64,000 nt of DNA from Streptococcus bovimastitidis (GCF_001885095.1 NZ_LZDD01000001.1:620001-684000), one strand, 5' to 3'; counted from the first letter of the stretch, positions 9,711-24,104 are shown. Notes: a model not told the origin generated them from the letters alone. A program made the numbers and translations.

Positions 9711-10418
9711 ATGTCAAAACCTATTATTGGAATTACCGCCAATCAGAGATTGAATACTGCTTTAGATGACCTACCATGGACATATGCACCTGCTGGTTTT
9801 TCTAATGCTGTCATTAAATCTGGTGCCATACCACTTCTCCTACCTATTGGTGATGATGAAGCCGCGGCTACCTATGTTTCCATGGTTGATAAAATCATCA
9901 TGATTGGTGGTCAAAATGTTGACCCCAAATTCTATCATGCTGAGAACCAAGCTATCAATGATGATTTCTTTCTTGCTAGAGACTATTTTGAATTAGCCAT
10001 TATTAAAGAGGCAATCAAACAAAGGAAACCAATATTAGGCATTTGTCGAGGGCTTCAATTAATGAATGTCTATCTTGGTGGAACGCTACTTCAAAATATT
10101 CCTAATCATTGGCAAGAAGTTCCTTCTGACAGTCTCCATCATGATATCGTTATTGATTCTAACAGTCCACTTTCGACCATTTACGGTCAGAAACCCTTTA
10201 TCAATTCCTTCCATCACCAAGCCATTAATCAACTGGCAGATGGTCTAACTGTTATTGCTAAAGATCCTCGAGATGGTATTATTGAAGCTGTGGTCAGCAC
10301 AAATGACGATATTGCTTTCCTTGGTGTTCAATGGCATCCTGAGTTACTGCAAGAAGTTCGTCAAGAAGATTTAAAACTCTTCTCATATTTTATCAATGAA
10401 TTTACTCACAAAAAATAG
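9711..10418 (+). CDS. class I glutamine amidotransferase-like hydrolase (peptidase C26, gamma-glutamyl-GABA hydrolase family)
   Basis: 235 aa. The triad is visible: nucleophile Cys in [15 protein letters not shown], and His-Glu in [16 protein letters not shown] is also typical of the PuuD-like subfamily. It hydrolyses gamma-glutamyl amide bonds; the real substrate is unknown. It is probably cotranscribed with rex. Its last 17 bases overlap the 3' end of radC on the other strand, and no terminator is visible between them. Confidence 0.85.
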   Translation: MSKPIIGITANQRLNTALDDLPWTYAPAGFSNAVIKSGAIPLLLPIGDDEAAATYVSMVDKIIMIGGQNVDPKFYHAENQAINDDFFLARDYFELAIIKEAIKQRKPILGICRGLQLMNVYLGGTLLQNIPNHWQEVPSDSLHHDIVIDSNSPLSTIYGQKPFINSFHHQAINQLADGLTVIAKDPRDGIIEAVVSTNDDIAFLGVQWHPELLQEVRQEDLKLFSYFINEFTHKK

Positions 10419-11088
10419 CGGATTTTTCCCGAAAACTATAGTAATTATTTTTTCCAACGATGATGTGGTCAAGACAGGCAATACCTATATGATCACATGA
10501 TCGTTTTATTTGTTTAGTAAACTGATAATCATTATCACTTGGTTCAACTTGTCCGGACGGATGATTGTGGACAATTATCATACTGGTTGCCATATTTCGA
10601 CAAGCATAATGCAAGATTTCTCTTGGTTCAGCAATCGATCGCCGAACACTTCCAATAAATATTGTTTTCTCTTCAATGACTTTATTTTGTGTATCCAGAT
10701 AGATTGCAACTAGGTGTTCTTGCTTTTTATCACCTAATTCTTGCATCATCTTTTGAGCAACCTGATAGCTTGAGAGAATTTGGTATTGATTAATTTGTTC
10801 GGAAGATTGAATTCTCAAGGCAAACTCCAACATAGCTTTAAGTTCAATAGACTTAACTTTACCAATACCTGATAATTGTTGTAACTCTTGTATGGACATT
10901 TTTTTAAAAGCTGATAAGGACGAAATGGTGTTTAAGAGATTGGCTGATAACTCCATGACATGTTTATCCTTGTTTCCAGTTCTTAACAGAATAGCTAATA
11001 ATTCTTGATCACTCAGTTGCTCAGCGCCTTGCCGAACTAATTTTTCCCTAGGTAGTAAGCTTTCTTTGTCACGTTTGATTGAATACAT
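10402..11088 (-). CDS. radC: RadC/JAMM-domain protein
   Basis: 228 aa. Helix-hairpin-helix region ([22 protein letters not shown], about residues 65-90) then the RadC JAMM metalloprotease-like domain with [14 protein letters not shown]. Despite the name, a direct DNA-repair role is doubtful. In several streptococci radC belongs to the late competence regulon, and a near-match to the SigX box lies just upstream here. Confidence 0.93.
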   Translation of the reverse strand: MYSIKRDKESLLPREKLVRQGAEQLSDQELLAILLRTGNKDKHVMELSANLLNTISSLSAFKKMSIQELQQLSGIGKVKSIELKAMLEFALRIQSSEQINQYQILSSYQVAQKMMQELGDKKQEHLVAIYLDTQNKVIEEKTIFIGSVRRSIAEPREILHYACRNMATSMIIVHNHPSGQVEPSDNDYQFTKQIKRSCDHIGIACLDHIIVGKNNYYSFREKSAIFCE

Positions 11089-11106
11089 GATGCACCTCCA
11101 CTTATT

Positions 11107-11114
11107 TATCCGAA
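11107..11114 (-). promoter_or_regulatory. possible com-box (SigX -10) upstream of radC
   Basis: On the minus strand the sequence is TTCGGATA preceded by a run of T, one mismatch from the streptococcal com-box TNCGAATA. It ends about 18 nt before the radC start codon. Position, T-run and downstream gene fit; the mismatch makes it tentative. Confidence 0.4.
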
Positions 11115-11176
11115 AAAAATAGGATATATTTTCACTTTTTTCCTATAAGTGGCTACCATGGATAATCTGATGAAAA

Positions 11177-11206
11177 AAGAACCAAGCTTTTTAAGCTTGG
11201 TTCTTT
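11177..11206 (-). terminator. terminator of the AI-2E family gene
   Basis: Stem GAACCAAGCTT/AAGCTTGGTTC with A- and T-runs on both sides; it overlaps the stop codon of the gene to its right and can work in both directions. Confidence 0.85.
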
Positions 11207-12312
11207 TTGATGGCTTTTCTTTTTTCAATATTATCTTTAATCATTTGATAGACCGTTGCGGCTAGTGGTACTGCCATAATCATTCCAACAATGCCATAGA
11301 GAGAAGCACCTATTGTGATGGCCATTAAGACCCACATACCAGGAAGTTTGATAGAACCACCGACCACTCTTGGATAAATCAAGTTACCTTCAAATTGTTG
11401 GAGGATAACAATGAATATCAAGAAAAAGACAGCATCTGAAAATGATTGAGTCATAATTAAGATAAAACCAATTGTAACCCCGATGTAAGCTCCTACTACT
11501 GGAATTAAGGCAGTAAATGCAACTAATACTCCAATCGTGGCAGCAAAGGGTAATTTAAAGAGGAACATGCCTAAGGCTGTCAAAGAACCTAAAATCATGG
11601 CTTCAATGGTTTGTCCTACAAAAAATCCGTGAAAGCGATCGTGTAGCAATCCAACAATGTAATGGATTCTTTGAGCATGGATGCCTGTATAAGTGTCGAC
11701 AAGGAGATTCCCCTGACGGCACAATTGTTCTTTATTTCCTAGCACATATAGTGAGAAGACAAAGGCAACAAATACATTAATAATGGCGGAGGCTACCAAG
11801 GTAACCGAAGTCAGAATATTGGTTAAGAAAGTTAAAAATTGTTTTAACAATTGTTGGCTATAATTACTAATCGTTTTCGTGATTTGGGCATCACCACCAA
11901 CATATTGAATCAGTCTTGCAATCACTTTGTTGTGACTTAAATCGTGAATAACTTGTTTGACCGAACTCGTATCAAAGGAAAGTATGGTATTAATACTAGC
12001 AATTAAATCTGGAATCACGATGGATATTATCCAAAATAAGAGGGCCACAAATGTAGTGTAAGCCAAAACCATGGAAATGCCACGTCGTAATGCAAAATAC
12101 TTTTCACCTTTAAAAAAGCGTGCCATTAAATTTTCATAGGCACTCATGACAATGTTAACAATATATGCTAAAGCAGCCCCATATAGGAATGGTAAACTTG
12201 TTTTAACAACGGTTTGTATAATATCACTACCTTTTTCCCAATTGGCCTGAATAGCAAAGCAGAGAACAAAGGTCAAAACAAGGTAAAAGATATGTTTCTT
12301 TTCAAATCGCAT
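11191..12312 (-). CDS. AI-2E family / PerM-like polytopic membrane transporter
   Basis: 373 aa with about eight hydrophobic segments and the large soluble loop typical of the family (about residues 85-150). The C-terminal signature VGGSIKLPGMWVLMAITIGASLYGIVGMIMAVPLAA is well conserved. Members export AI-2-like or lipid-linked substrates or act as Na+/H+ antiporters; no specific substrate is implied. AAGGAG precedes the ATG at 12310-12312; the longer in-frame start is not supported. Confidence 0.85.
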   Translation of the reverse strand: MRFEKKHIFYLVLTFVLCFAIQANWEKGSDIIQTVVKTSLPFLYGAALAYIVNIVMSAYENLMARFFKGEKYFALRRGISMVLAYTTFVALLFWIISIVIPDLIASINTILSFDTSSVKQVIHDLSHNKVIARLIQYVGGDAQITKTISNYSQQLLKQFLTFLTNILTSVTLVASAIINVFVAFVFSLYVLGNKEQLCRQGNLLVDTYTGIHAQRIHYIVGLLHDRFHGFFVGQTIEAMILGSLTALGMFLFKLPFAATIGVLVAFTALIPVVGAYIGVTIGFILIMTQSFSDAVFFLIFIVILQQFEGNLIYPRVVGGSIKLPGMWVLMAITIGASLYGIVGMIMAVPLAATVYQMIKDNIEKRKAIKKNQA

Positions 12313-12370
12313 AAAATCTCCTTTCAACCATTATACACTAATTTCACGTAATCAACATCCTCTCCAGATT

Positions 12371-12419
12371 AAAAAAGAATGACAGCTAAAAGGGTTTTCG
12401 GCCTTTTTAGCTGCCATTT
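12371..12419 (-). terminator. terminator of the five-gene bgl operon
   Basis: Long stem GGCAGCTAAAAAGG / CCCTTTTAGCTGTC around a GC-containing loop, read leftward, followed by TTCTTTTTT. The rest of 12420-12534 shows no gene. Confidence 0.75.
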
Positions 12420-12534
12420 CATTTCTAATAATCAATTAGTATTAATTCTTTAGCGAAGACAGAAGTAATGTTGTAAAAATCTCACTCCTACTCCTTTTCC
12501 ATTCAAGCTTCTAAGTTCAACTATTCGCAAAAAC

Positions 12535-14923
<2,389 letters not shown>

Positions 14924-14933
14924 ATGTAATTAG

Positions 14934-15557
14934 TTATTCCATTCTTTTTCGATCAAATAAATATTCTTTGTCCATGGGATTATAGACTGATAAGATTTGC
15001 ATTTTTTCACCATCATAAGCAATTTTTAGTATCCCACAATTGGACATGCGTTTTTTCAAAATCGGTGCATCTTCTGTCATATGACGATAAAATTGTGTAA
15101 TCGAAGCACCATGACTGACAAAAAGAGATACTTCTTCTTCTTTTTCATTGTCTAAAACTTCTTTAATGGTTTGATACATGCGTTCATAGACTTGCGTATT
15201 GGATTCGCCACCATAAGCTACAAAGTAGTCACGATAGCCAGAACCATCTTCTTTATGTAATTCTGGATTAAGATACTCTTGATGTGCTTCAAAAGCACCA
15301 AAATTCCATTCCTTCAAACCTTTTAAACGAATTAAATCTGTACGACCACTTACAATCTCAGCAGTATCGCAAGCCCGTTCTTGGGTAGAGGAATAAATGT
15401 GATCAAAAGTAATCTTCTCTTCTTCAAAATGCGCACGCGCAGCTTTGGCTTGTTCAATACCAAGTTCGGTTAACGGTGAATCACAAGCACCCTGAATACG
15501 CCCTTGAACATTGAATAAGGTTTGTCCATGACGCATTAAATAAAATATTTTATTCAT
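14934..15557 (-). CDS. histidine phosphatase superfamily protein (copy 2)
   Basis: 207 aa, phosphoglycerate mutase-like fold. LMRHGQTLFNVQGR carries the catalytic RHG histidine, and a second His lies in FVSHGAS. It shares GACDSPLTE and the SSTQERA...T stretch with the next gene upstream, so the two are tandem duplicates that have diverged. Starts inside the end of that gene (4-nt overlap). Likely dephosphorylates a small phosphorylated metabolite; not a glycolytic mutase by size and context. Confidence 0.88.
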   Translation of the reverse strand: MNKIFYLMRHGQTLFNVQGRIQGACDSPLTELGIEQAKAARAHFEEEKITFDHIYSSTQERACDTAEIVSGRTDLIRLKGLKEWNFGAFEAHQEYLNPELHKEDGSGYRDYFVAYGGESNTQVYERMYQTIKEVLDNEKEEEVSLFVSHGASITQFYRHMTEDAPILKKRMSNCGILKIAYDGEKMQILSVYNPMDKEYLFDRKRME

Positions 15558-16165
15558 GATTCAACTCCTTTAGAGAATGAAAAAGTTTCAAAATTTTTAT
15601 AGGGCTCGATTAAATTTAAAAATGTTAACTCCCCGTGATTTAATTCAAATTCAAAGATAGCACAATTACCTAAATGAAAGCGATGAGGGAAAGGGATGTT
15701 TAATTCTAAACCTAAAGCCCACATGGCACCACCATGAGTTACCATTAATACATTTTGACAATCTAAATCCTTAAGTTCGTCCTGAATTGTCTTTTTGACT
15801 CTTTTACTCACTTGATCTACTGATTCGCCACCATAAGGTACAAGAAGGTCTTCAAATGAATCAGCTTCAGGATTAGATTTAGGAAGTAACATCTCAGGTT
15901 GAGCTTCAAAAATGCCAAAATTCCATTCTTTTAAGCCTTTCAATTGAACTATAGGCAGATTTGAAACCAATCTTGCTGTATCAGTTGCCCTCTCTTGGGT
16001 AGATGAATAAGCATAATCAAACTTAATATGCTCTTTTTCAAAGTAATCTTTAACAGTCTTTGCCTGTTCAATCCCCTTTTCAGTTAATGGCGAATCACAT
16101 GCTCCTTGAACTCTTCCTTGTGTGTTAAATAGGGTTTCTCCATGACGCATAAGATATAATTTCAT
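15554..16165 (-). CDS. histidine phosphatase superfamily protein (copy 1)
   Basis: 203 aa. LMRHGETLFNTQGRVQGACDSPLTEKG holds the catalytic RHG motif; MVTHGGAMW carries the second histidine. Start: AGGGGG lies about 9 nt before ATG 16163-16165, while the in-frame TTG two codons earlier is too close to it. Cotranscribed after the beta-glucosidase. Two phosphatases in a phosphoglucoside operon suggest removal of phosphate from an accumulated sugar phosphate, but no substrate can be named. Confidence 0.88.
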   Translation of the reverse strand: MKLYLMRHGETLFNTQGRVQGACDSPLTEKGIEQAKTVKDYFEKEHIKFDYAYSSTQERATDTARLVSNLPIVQLKGLKEWNFGIFEAQPEMLLPKSNPEADSFEDLLVPYGGESVDQVSKRVKKTIQDELKDLDCQNVLMVTHGGAMWALGLELNIPFPHRFHLGNCAIFEFELNHGELTFLNLIEPYKNFETFSFSKGVES

Positions 16166-16243
16166 AAACAAGTACCCCCTCTCGATATCTTTAATATTTC
16201 TAAAATATGCTTTAATTCCCGTATCAACAAATTTAAGATCTCA

Positions 16244-17812
<1,569 letters not shown>

Positions 17813-17822
17813 GATTTCCATA

Positions 17823-17852
17823 CTGAAAAAGACTGAGCCATAAACTCAGTCT
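17823..17852 (-). terminator. terminator of the SGNH-HAD transcript
   Basis: Stem AAGACTGAG/CTCAGTCTT (17829-17837, 17844-17852) followed leftward by TTTTTC. It overlaps the stop codon of the HAD gene and isolates it from the bgl operon. Confidence 0.85.
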
Positions 17853-18691
17853 TGACCGTCCATTTCCGGACTTGCTTTCGCTAAAAAGGCTTCTAATACT
17901 TGAAGAACCCCTTCTTCTTTATGGTGAGGCGCAATAAATTTGGCAACTTTTTTGACAATAGCTGGCGCATTCTCCATCGCATAAGAATAGTGTGCTAATT
18001 GGAGCATCTCAATATCATTTCCACCATCGCCAAAGGCCATCAATTGATCCTCAGTAACTTCATACGTGTCCATTAATAATTGAAGACCCCAGGCCTTATG
18101 GATACCAGTTTGAATAATATCAACAGATCCAAATCCACTAGTAATAGCCGTTAAATTACCTTTGAAACCCTTATTAAAATCAATCATCACCTGGTCGCAT
18201 TCATCCATAGGTACCATCATGGTGATTTTGAAGATATCTTGATCACTGATACTTGAGAAATCTTCAATTCTTTCAATATTGGCAAAGAATTGCTCGAGTT
18301 GATCTGGCTCAATAGCAAATCCTTCAGGCAACTTAGCATCTTTATGCATGTAAGAGCAATATTGACCAGACAAAATAATCCCATAAGGAATCATTTTATC
18401 AGCAAAATATTCTAAAAATAAGGCAACATCATTTTTATTGAGAATATGGCGTTTCAAGGTTCTACCCTCTTCAACAATATGGGCTCCATTTTCCGCTACA
18501 AAAGACATACGATCTGTAAGTCCTTTAAAAATTAAATTGAGCCTTTCCATATTATTACCACTAGCTACAACGAAATGAATACCCTCTTGATCCAAACGGT
18601 CCAAAATCGTCAGAAATTTCTCCCGATCATAAGACCCTCTATCATTTAAAAAAGTACCATCCATATCACTAGCAATCATTTTAATCGTCAC
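17846..18691 (-). CDS. Cof-type HAD-IIB phosphatase
   Basis: 281 aa. Motif I DMDGTFLND at the N-terminus, cap domain in the middle, motif IV FGDGGNDIEML near the C-terminus; these define the Cof/HAD-IIB family of sugar-phosphate phosphatases. Start: GTG at 18689-18691 follows GGGGTGA; an ATG four codons later has poor spacing. It lies 33 nt after the SGNH gene start-to-end and ends in a terminator, forming a two-gene transcript within the beta-glucoside region. Confidence 0.88.
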   Translation of the reverse strand: MTIKMIASDMDGTFLNDRGSYDREKFLTILDRLDQEGIHFVVASGNNMERLNLIFKGLTDRMSFVAENGAHIVEEGRTLKRHILNKNDVALFLEYFADKMIPYGIILSGQYCSYMHKDAKLPEGFAIEPDQLEQFFANIERIEDFSSISDQDIFKITMMVPMDECDQVMIDFNKGFKGNLTAITSGFGSVDIIQTGIHKAWGLQLLMDTYEVTEDQLMAFGDGGNDIEMLQLAHYSYAMENAPAIVKKVAKFIAPHHKEEGVLQVLEAFLAKASPEMDGQD

Positions 18692-18724
18692 ACAATCACC
18701 CCATTTCACAATTATCAAAAACTA

Positions 18725-19339
18725 TTATAAATATGTAGCAATAATCTTAGCTATTTTTTCATAGCCACTTAAATTTAAATGGAGACCATCCTTTGTCAAA
18801 GATGGATCCAAGGCGTTTTCAGAAATTTTTAAAGGAGGAACTAAATCAATATAAATCACATTAGGAATTTCTTGAATGACTTTATTTAACTCATCGATTA
18901 ACTGATTATTCCTTACTTTGACGGTTTGTTTATATTGGTCTAAATTGGATACCGGCAAAACAGACATGAGATGGATGCTCGTAAAAGGACTACTCCTCTT
19001 TAATCGAGCTACAATCTCTAATAAATTGCTCTTAATCTCTTCGATAGATGTTCCCAAACCAATATCGTTTGTGCCAACTAATATAAAAACTTTTCCAGCT
19101 TTTAAATCACTTATTTGATGATCAAGATGTTCTAACAACCATTTGCTATCAGTTCCGGCAATCCCGCGATTATGGATGGGATGCTCTCGACCCAAATATT
19201 TCTTTAAAGGAAAAAATTCAATAATTGAATCCCCAACAAATACAAATCCACCTGGCTCAACAGATTTATTTAGAGTAATATAAGAATCTAAAAGATCCAT
19301 CTGATAAGCTAATAATTCTTCTGAAACAGTTTCCAGCAT
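18725..19339 (-). CDS. SGNH/GDSL-family hydrolase
   Basis: 204 aa, no signal peptide, so cytoplasmic. Family blocks are visible: GDSIIEF (catalytic Ser), RGIAG (Gly block), LVGTNDIG (Asn block) and KDGLHLNLSGYE (catalytic Asp and His). Likely an esterase or deacetylase on small molecules; deacetylating an acetylated glucoside is plausible given the neighbours but not shown. GGGGG ribosome site before ATG 19337-19339. Confidence 0.87.
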   Translation of the reverse strand: MLETVSEELLAYQMDLLDSYITLNKSVEPGGFVFVGDSIIEFFPLKKYLGREHPIHNRGIAGTDSKWLLEHLDHQISDLKAGKVFILVGTNDIGLGTSIEEIKSNLLEIVARLKRSSPFTSIHLMSVLPVSNLDQYKQTVKVRNNQLIDELNKVIQEIPNVIYIDLVPPLKISENALDPSLTKDGLHLNLSGYEKIAKIIATYL

Positions 19340-19411
19340 ATAAACCCCCTTAATCTATAATTCTAGTATATCAAAAAGAAATACTAAGCTACAGAAATAA
19401 GAGGGTCTTAT

Positions 19412-19428
19412 GACATGTAAACGTTTTA
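19412..19428 (-). promoter_or_regulatory. cre-like (CcpA) site upstream of the SGNH-HAD transcript
   Basis: TGTAAACGTTTTACA is a near palindrome with the AACGTT centre typical of catabolite-responsive elements; one position departs from the usual consensus. It is about 75 bp before the SGNH start codon. Confidence 0.5.
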
Positions 19429-19462
19429 CACCAATAAACTTAAGAATCTAGTGATTTATCTC

Positions 19463-20953
<1,491 letters not shown>

Positions 20954-20980
20954 TTAAACCTCTTTCATTATTCTTCTTAT

Positions 20981-21042
20981 AGTATAGTCCTTCTATCTAT
21001 TAAAATCTTGCATTATTGTCTTATATAATGATACTATCCTCT
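20981..21042 (-). promoter_or_regulatory. promoter of the third bgl gene with tandem AraC-type half-sites
   Basis: Minus strand: half-site ATAGTATCAT (21028-21037), second half-site ATAATGCAAG (21007-21016) 21 bp later, -10 TATACT (20981-20986) 41 bp after the first half-site. GAGAGG precedes the first half-site. No good -35. Confidence 0.6.
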
Positions 21043-21056
21043 CTAAAAATAATGGC

Positions 21057-21122
21057 AAAAGAAAAAACACGCAGAAGGAGATTTTATCCACGTGTTTTCG
21101 AAAAATATTTTTCATTTCCAAT
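21057..21122 (-). ncRNA. candidate small RNA with anti-Shine-Dalgarno stretch
   Basis: A -10 TATACT at 21129-21134 would start transcription near 21122. A hairpin with stem AAAACACG/CGTGTTTT (21091-21098, 21064-21071) followed by TTTTTTC TTTT ends it near 21057. The 19-nt loop contains TCTCCTTCT, complementary to AGAAGGAGA in the ribosome site of the bgl gene at 13965. No convincing coding sequence lies inside (a weak 40-codon frame would have to run through the terminator). It could instead be a leader with an attenuator for the third bgl gene. Confidence 0.4.
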
Positions 21123-21128
21123 AAATTC

Positions 21129-21189
21129 AGTATAAGTGATATTGTAGTCTAAAGCTAACACTATTATTTGGATTACTAATACTATACTA
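21129..21189 (-). promoter_or_regulatory. orphan promoter with the best tandem AraC-type half-sites
   Basis: Minus strand: ATAGTATTAG (21176-21185) and ATAGTGTTAG (21155-21164), a 9 of 10 match, exactly 21 bp apart, then -10 TATACT (21129-21134) 41 bp after the first. It points away from the regulator gene at 21416 and has no annotated gene before the terminator at 21061-21098. In the rest of 20951-21415 I see only AT-rich sequence and the regulator's own promoter (TATAAT near 21376). Confidence 0.55.
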
Positions 21190-21415
21190 TGACATATGCA
21201 TTTATTCCAAAATAATTGCTTTTTTCGATAATTTAACTTAATTAAAAAATATTTCTTTCTTTAAAATTGGTATAGTCCAAAAAACCCTTTATAAAAACCT
21301 TTAATAAAAATTAATTTAATCAAAAAATTTATAGTAGTATAATATTTTTTTAAAAGATTTATATTATCTTATTTGATATAATACTATTATATGAATCGGA
21401 AGTTAGGAGAAAAAA

Positions 21416-22339
21416 GTGGTCATCACCAGATTACAAAATCGTCATCAAAACGAACAGCAAAGACACTTATTACCTTATCGTTATTTTCACAATGAAGTAA
21501 AAAATGGTCGACCTGATATATTATTCCACTGGCATCCAGAGTTAGAAGTCACTTATGTCTACGAAGGGACAGCTCGCTACCACATTGATTATGATTTTTT
21601 CAATAGTCAATCTGGCGATATTATTTTAGTTAGACCAAATGGCATGCACTCCATTCATCCAATTGGACAAAATAAACACGTCACAGATACTTTTCAGTTC
21701 CATTTGGATATGATTGGATCATCTGTTGTCGATCAAGTCAGTCTTCGTTACCTGCAACCCTTACAAAATAGCATTAATAAATTTGTTTATTGTATCAAAC
21801 CCCATATGCCAGGTTATGACGAAATCAAAAGTTGTTTGTTTGCCATATTTTCGATTGCCAAAAACGAAGATCGGCATTTTGAAATGCTATTAAAATCTAA
21901 GTTACATGAATTCATGTACTTACTTTACTACTATCGTTATGTTGTTCGAAAAAATACAGATGATACCTACCGCAAAAACGAGAAAATTCGTCAGTTAATT
22001 GATTATATCAATAATAACTATCAACAAAATTTGAGCATTGACTTTTTAGCAAATTATATTGGTTATAGTAAAACTCACTTCATGACCGTCTTTAAACAAC
22101 ACACGGGTACATCTTGTACTGAATTTGTCATCCAGGTACGCTTAAGCAAGGCTTGTGAGCTCTTAATCAATTCCAACCGACCAGTCTTAGAAATTGCGAA
22201 TGAAATAGGATTTAATAATCTCTCAAATTTCAATCGTCAATTTAAACGCTATTATCTCCTAACACCAAGTCAATATCGCAAAAAATATACCAAACCTAAA
22301 GAGAGCCGTACTCTCATCAATCCACCAAAAATTCACTAA
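21416..22339 (+). CDS. AraC/XylS-family regulator with cupin sensor domain
   Basis: 307 aa. The N-terminal cupin (HWHPELEVTYVYEG and ...HSIHP, about residues 35-90) would bind a sugar; the C-terminal pair of helix-turn-helix motifs is seen in LSIDFLANYIGYSKTHFMTVFK and VLEIANEIGFNNLSNFNRQFKRY (about residues 210-300). The GTG start at 21416 follows TTAGGAG by 6 nt. Placed beside two of the four tandem-site promoters, it is the best candidate for the activator binding them, probably in response to a beta-glucoside or phosphoglucoside. Confidence 0.9.
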   Translation: MVITRLQNRHQNEQQRHLLPYRYFHNEVKNGRPDILFHWHPELEVTYVYEGTARYHIDYDFFNSQSGDIILVRPNGMHSIHPIGQNKHVTDTFQFHLDMIGSSVVDQVSLRYLQPLQNSINKFVYCIKPHMPGYDEIKSCLFAIFSIAKNEDRHFEMLLKSKLHEFMYLLYYYRYVVRKNTDDTYRKNEKIRQLIDYINNNYQQNLSIDFLANYIGYSKTHFMTVFKQHTGTSCTEFVIQVRLSKACELLINSNRPVLEIANEIGFNNLSNFNRQFKRYYLLTPSQYRKKYTKPKESRTLINPPKIH

Positions 22340-22340
22340 A

Positions 22341-22368
22341 AAGACCTCATTTGAATGAGGTCTTCATT
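22341..22368. terminator. bidirectional terminator
   Basis: Perfect stem AAGACCTCATT/AATGAGGTCTT with a 2-nt apex between the convergent AraC-type gene and the carboxylesterase gene; T-rich on the right side, A-rich on the left. Confidence 0.85.
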
Positions 22369-22369
22369 T

Positions 22370-24043
22370 TCACTCTCCGTCTAATGGACCACTAAACCAA
22401 CGACCATTTAATACAGTTTTATTGATTTCCGATTTTTTCTCTTCAGATAATGATGTATCTTCATCCATCTTTTTAATAACATCTTGGGCAGTTTTTGAAT
22501 CCTTTTTAGTTTCAATTTTCGCCTTATTTTTACTAGCGTCTATCTTCAATACAGAATTCTCATTTGACCAATTTTTCCACTCTGGTAATTTATCTTTATT
22601 TGGATTACCTGAATATAAAAAATTCTTAAGGTAGGCTTTGAAAGTAGATGACATTTCTTTGGCACCATCAGTCTCAAATGATTTTCCGATAAAATCTTTA
22701 TAATTTGATGGTTTCTGTAACATAGGTTCAAAGATACCATGGAAAGCACCCAAAGTTTTAGCCAATTCTGGTGTTACTTTTTCAGAATCACCATAGCCAA
22801 TTTCACCAATATAGATTTTTGATTTATAAGTATCTTGCATAACTCTTGCACTATCAACTCCATTTGATAAACGATAAAGCTGACCTCCGTATTGACGAGC
22901 ATAATTAAATTCTTTCATTTTTTCTGGATTTTTGAAAAGCTCACCACTTGTGAAATCGGCCGTAAACTTTTTATCAAAAGCAGAAAATAGAGAGAATTCA
23001 TTTGTCCCTGTCAATAACATTAGTGGAACATCATTATATTCTGCGCCTTCAAAACCAGTTGAAGGAATGACATTTCCATCTTTATAAAGGTGAGGAAATA
23101 CAGACATTCTAATTCCAGCATTTCCCATTAAAGGTGCCAGACGCTCAGCTGGTAAGTTATAAAGATAATCACTAACTTCTTTTGTATCTTCAAGGAGCCA
23201 TTTCTCAGCATCTTCAACTGAAGTTTTCACTTTGTCTTCAACGACTAGGGGTGCAATTGCTTTAGCAAATATTTCTTGGCTATTTTTAGAATCAGCTAAG
23301 GTCATACCTCCACTAAATGAAATTGCTTTTTGATACTTCCCTTTAAATTGTGGAGAAATTAGACTAGCCATAACATCACGACCACCTGCAGAAAATCCTG
23401 TCAAAGTAATATTTTTAGCATCACCACCAAATGCTTCCGCATTTTCTTCAACCCAATCTAAAGCAAGTGCAATATCAAGTAATCCAAAATTGCCGGAGTT
23501 TTCCTCTTCACTTCCATGTTTTAAAGCTGTTAGTGGATTATATCCAAGAGCACCAAGTCTATAGTTTACTGAAACATAAACAGCATCTATATCATTAACA
23601 AATGTATTCCCTTTAATTTCTTGAGAAGTACCTGTTTGATTATTACCTCCATGAATATAAACCATAATCGGAAGATTAGATTCATTAGAATCTGGACGAA
23701 CGACATCTAAATTTAGAGAGTCTTCTGAGCCTTCAACTTTTCCGTTTGAAAATTGAATAGCCTTATTACCATATTTTGTCGCATCAAGTGTTTTCTTCCA
23801 TTTATTGGGCTTCACTGGAGATTTCCAACGTAAATCTCCTTCTGGTGATTTAGCATAAGGAACACCTAACCATTCAAGTGCATTATTCTCTTTATCCTTA
23901 TTACCTTTAATTTTTCCAGTTTCAATGGTTTTAGTTGTCGTATTATCAAAACTTTTTTTAGTTTCATTTGAACCATTTTTTTCTGAACAAGCAGTTAAAC
24001 TTAAACATAATAAAGTGCTCATTAATAATATCGATTTTTTCAT
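22370..24043 (-). CDS. type-B carboxylesterase lipoprotein
   Basis: 557 aa. A signal peptide ends in lipobox LTAC with Cys 19, so it is lipid-anchored outside the membrane. The alpha/beta hydrolase features of type-B carboxylesterases are present: WLGVPYAKSPEGDLRW, oxyanion HGG in YIHGGNN, nucleophile Ser in TGFSAGGRD (more usually GESAGG), and a late His in AFHGIFEPM. ATG 24041-24043 follows TGAGG; the earlier in-frame start is unsupported. It lies behind bglP with its own cre site and may remove ester groups from glucosides before uptake (inference). Confidence 0.87.
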   Translation of the reverse strand: MKKSILLMSTLLCLSLTACSEKNGSNETKKSFDNTTTKTIETGKIKGNKDKENNALEWLGVPYAKSPEGDLRWKSPVKPNKWKKTLDATKYGNKAIQFSNGKVEGSEDSLNLDVVRPDSNESNLPIMVYIHGGNNQTGTSQEIKGNTFVNDIDAVYVSVNYRLGALGYNPLTALKHGSEEENSGNFGLLDIALALDWVEENAEAFGGDAKNITLTGFSAGGRDVMASLISPQFKGKYQKAISFSGGMTLADSKNSQEIFAKAIAPLVVEDKVKTSVEDAEKWLLEDTKEVSDYLYNLPAERLAPLMGNAGIRMSVFPHLYKDGNVIPSTGFEGAEYNDVPLMLLTGTNEFSLFSAFDKKFTADFTSGELFKNPEKMKEFNYARQYGGQLYRLSNGVDSARVMQDTYKSKIYIGEIGYGDSEKVTPELAKTLGAFHGIFEPMLQKPSNYKDFIGKSFETDGAKEMSSTFKAYLKNFLYSGNPNKDKLPEWKNWSNENSVLKIDASKNKAKIETKKDSKTAQDVIKKMDEDTSLSEEKKSEINKTVLNGRWFSGPLDGE

Positions 24044-24075
24044 AAAATACCTCATAATATAATTGAAATAAAATG

Positions 24076-24089
24076 TGTAACCGCTTACT
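24076..24089 (-). promoter_or_regulatory. cre (CcpA) site before the carboxylesterase
   Basis: TGTAACCGCTTACT matches the catabolite-responsive element core (TGNAANCGNTNNCW) and lies about 33 bp before the carboxylesterase start codon. Confidence 0.6.
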
Positions 24090-24104
24090 TTTTTTAATCA
24101 AGGA

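Noticed and set aside
21007..21118. 40-codon minus-strand frame starting MKNIFRKHVDK
   Set aside because: Weak ribosome site, and the frame would have to be transcribed through the terminator and the tandem-site promoter of the third bgl gene.
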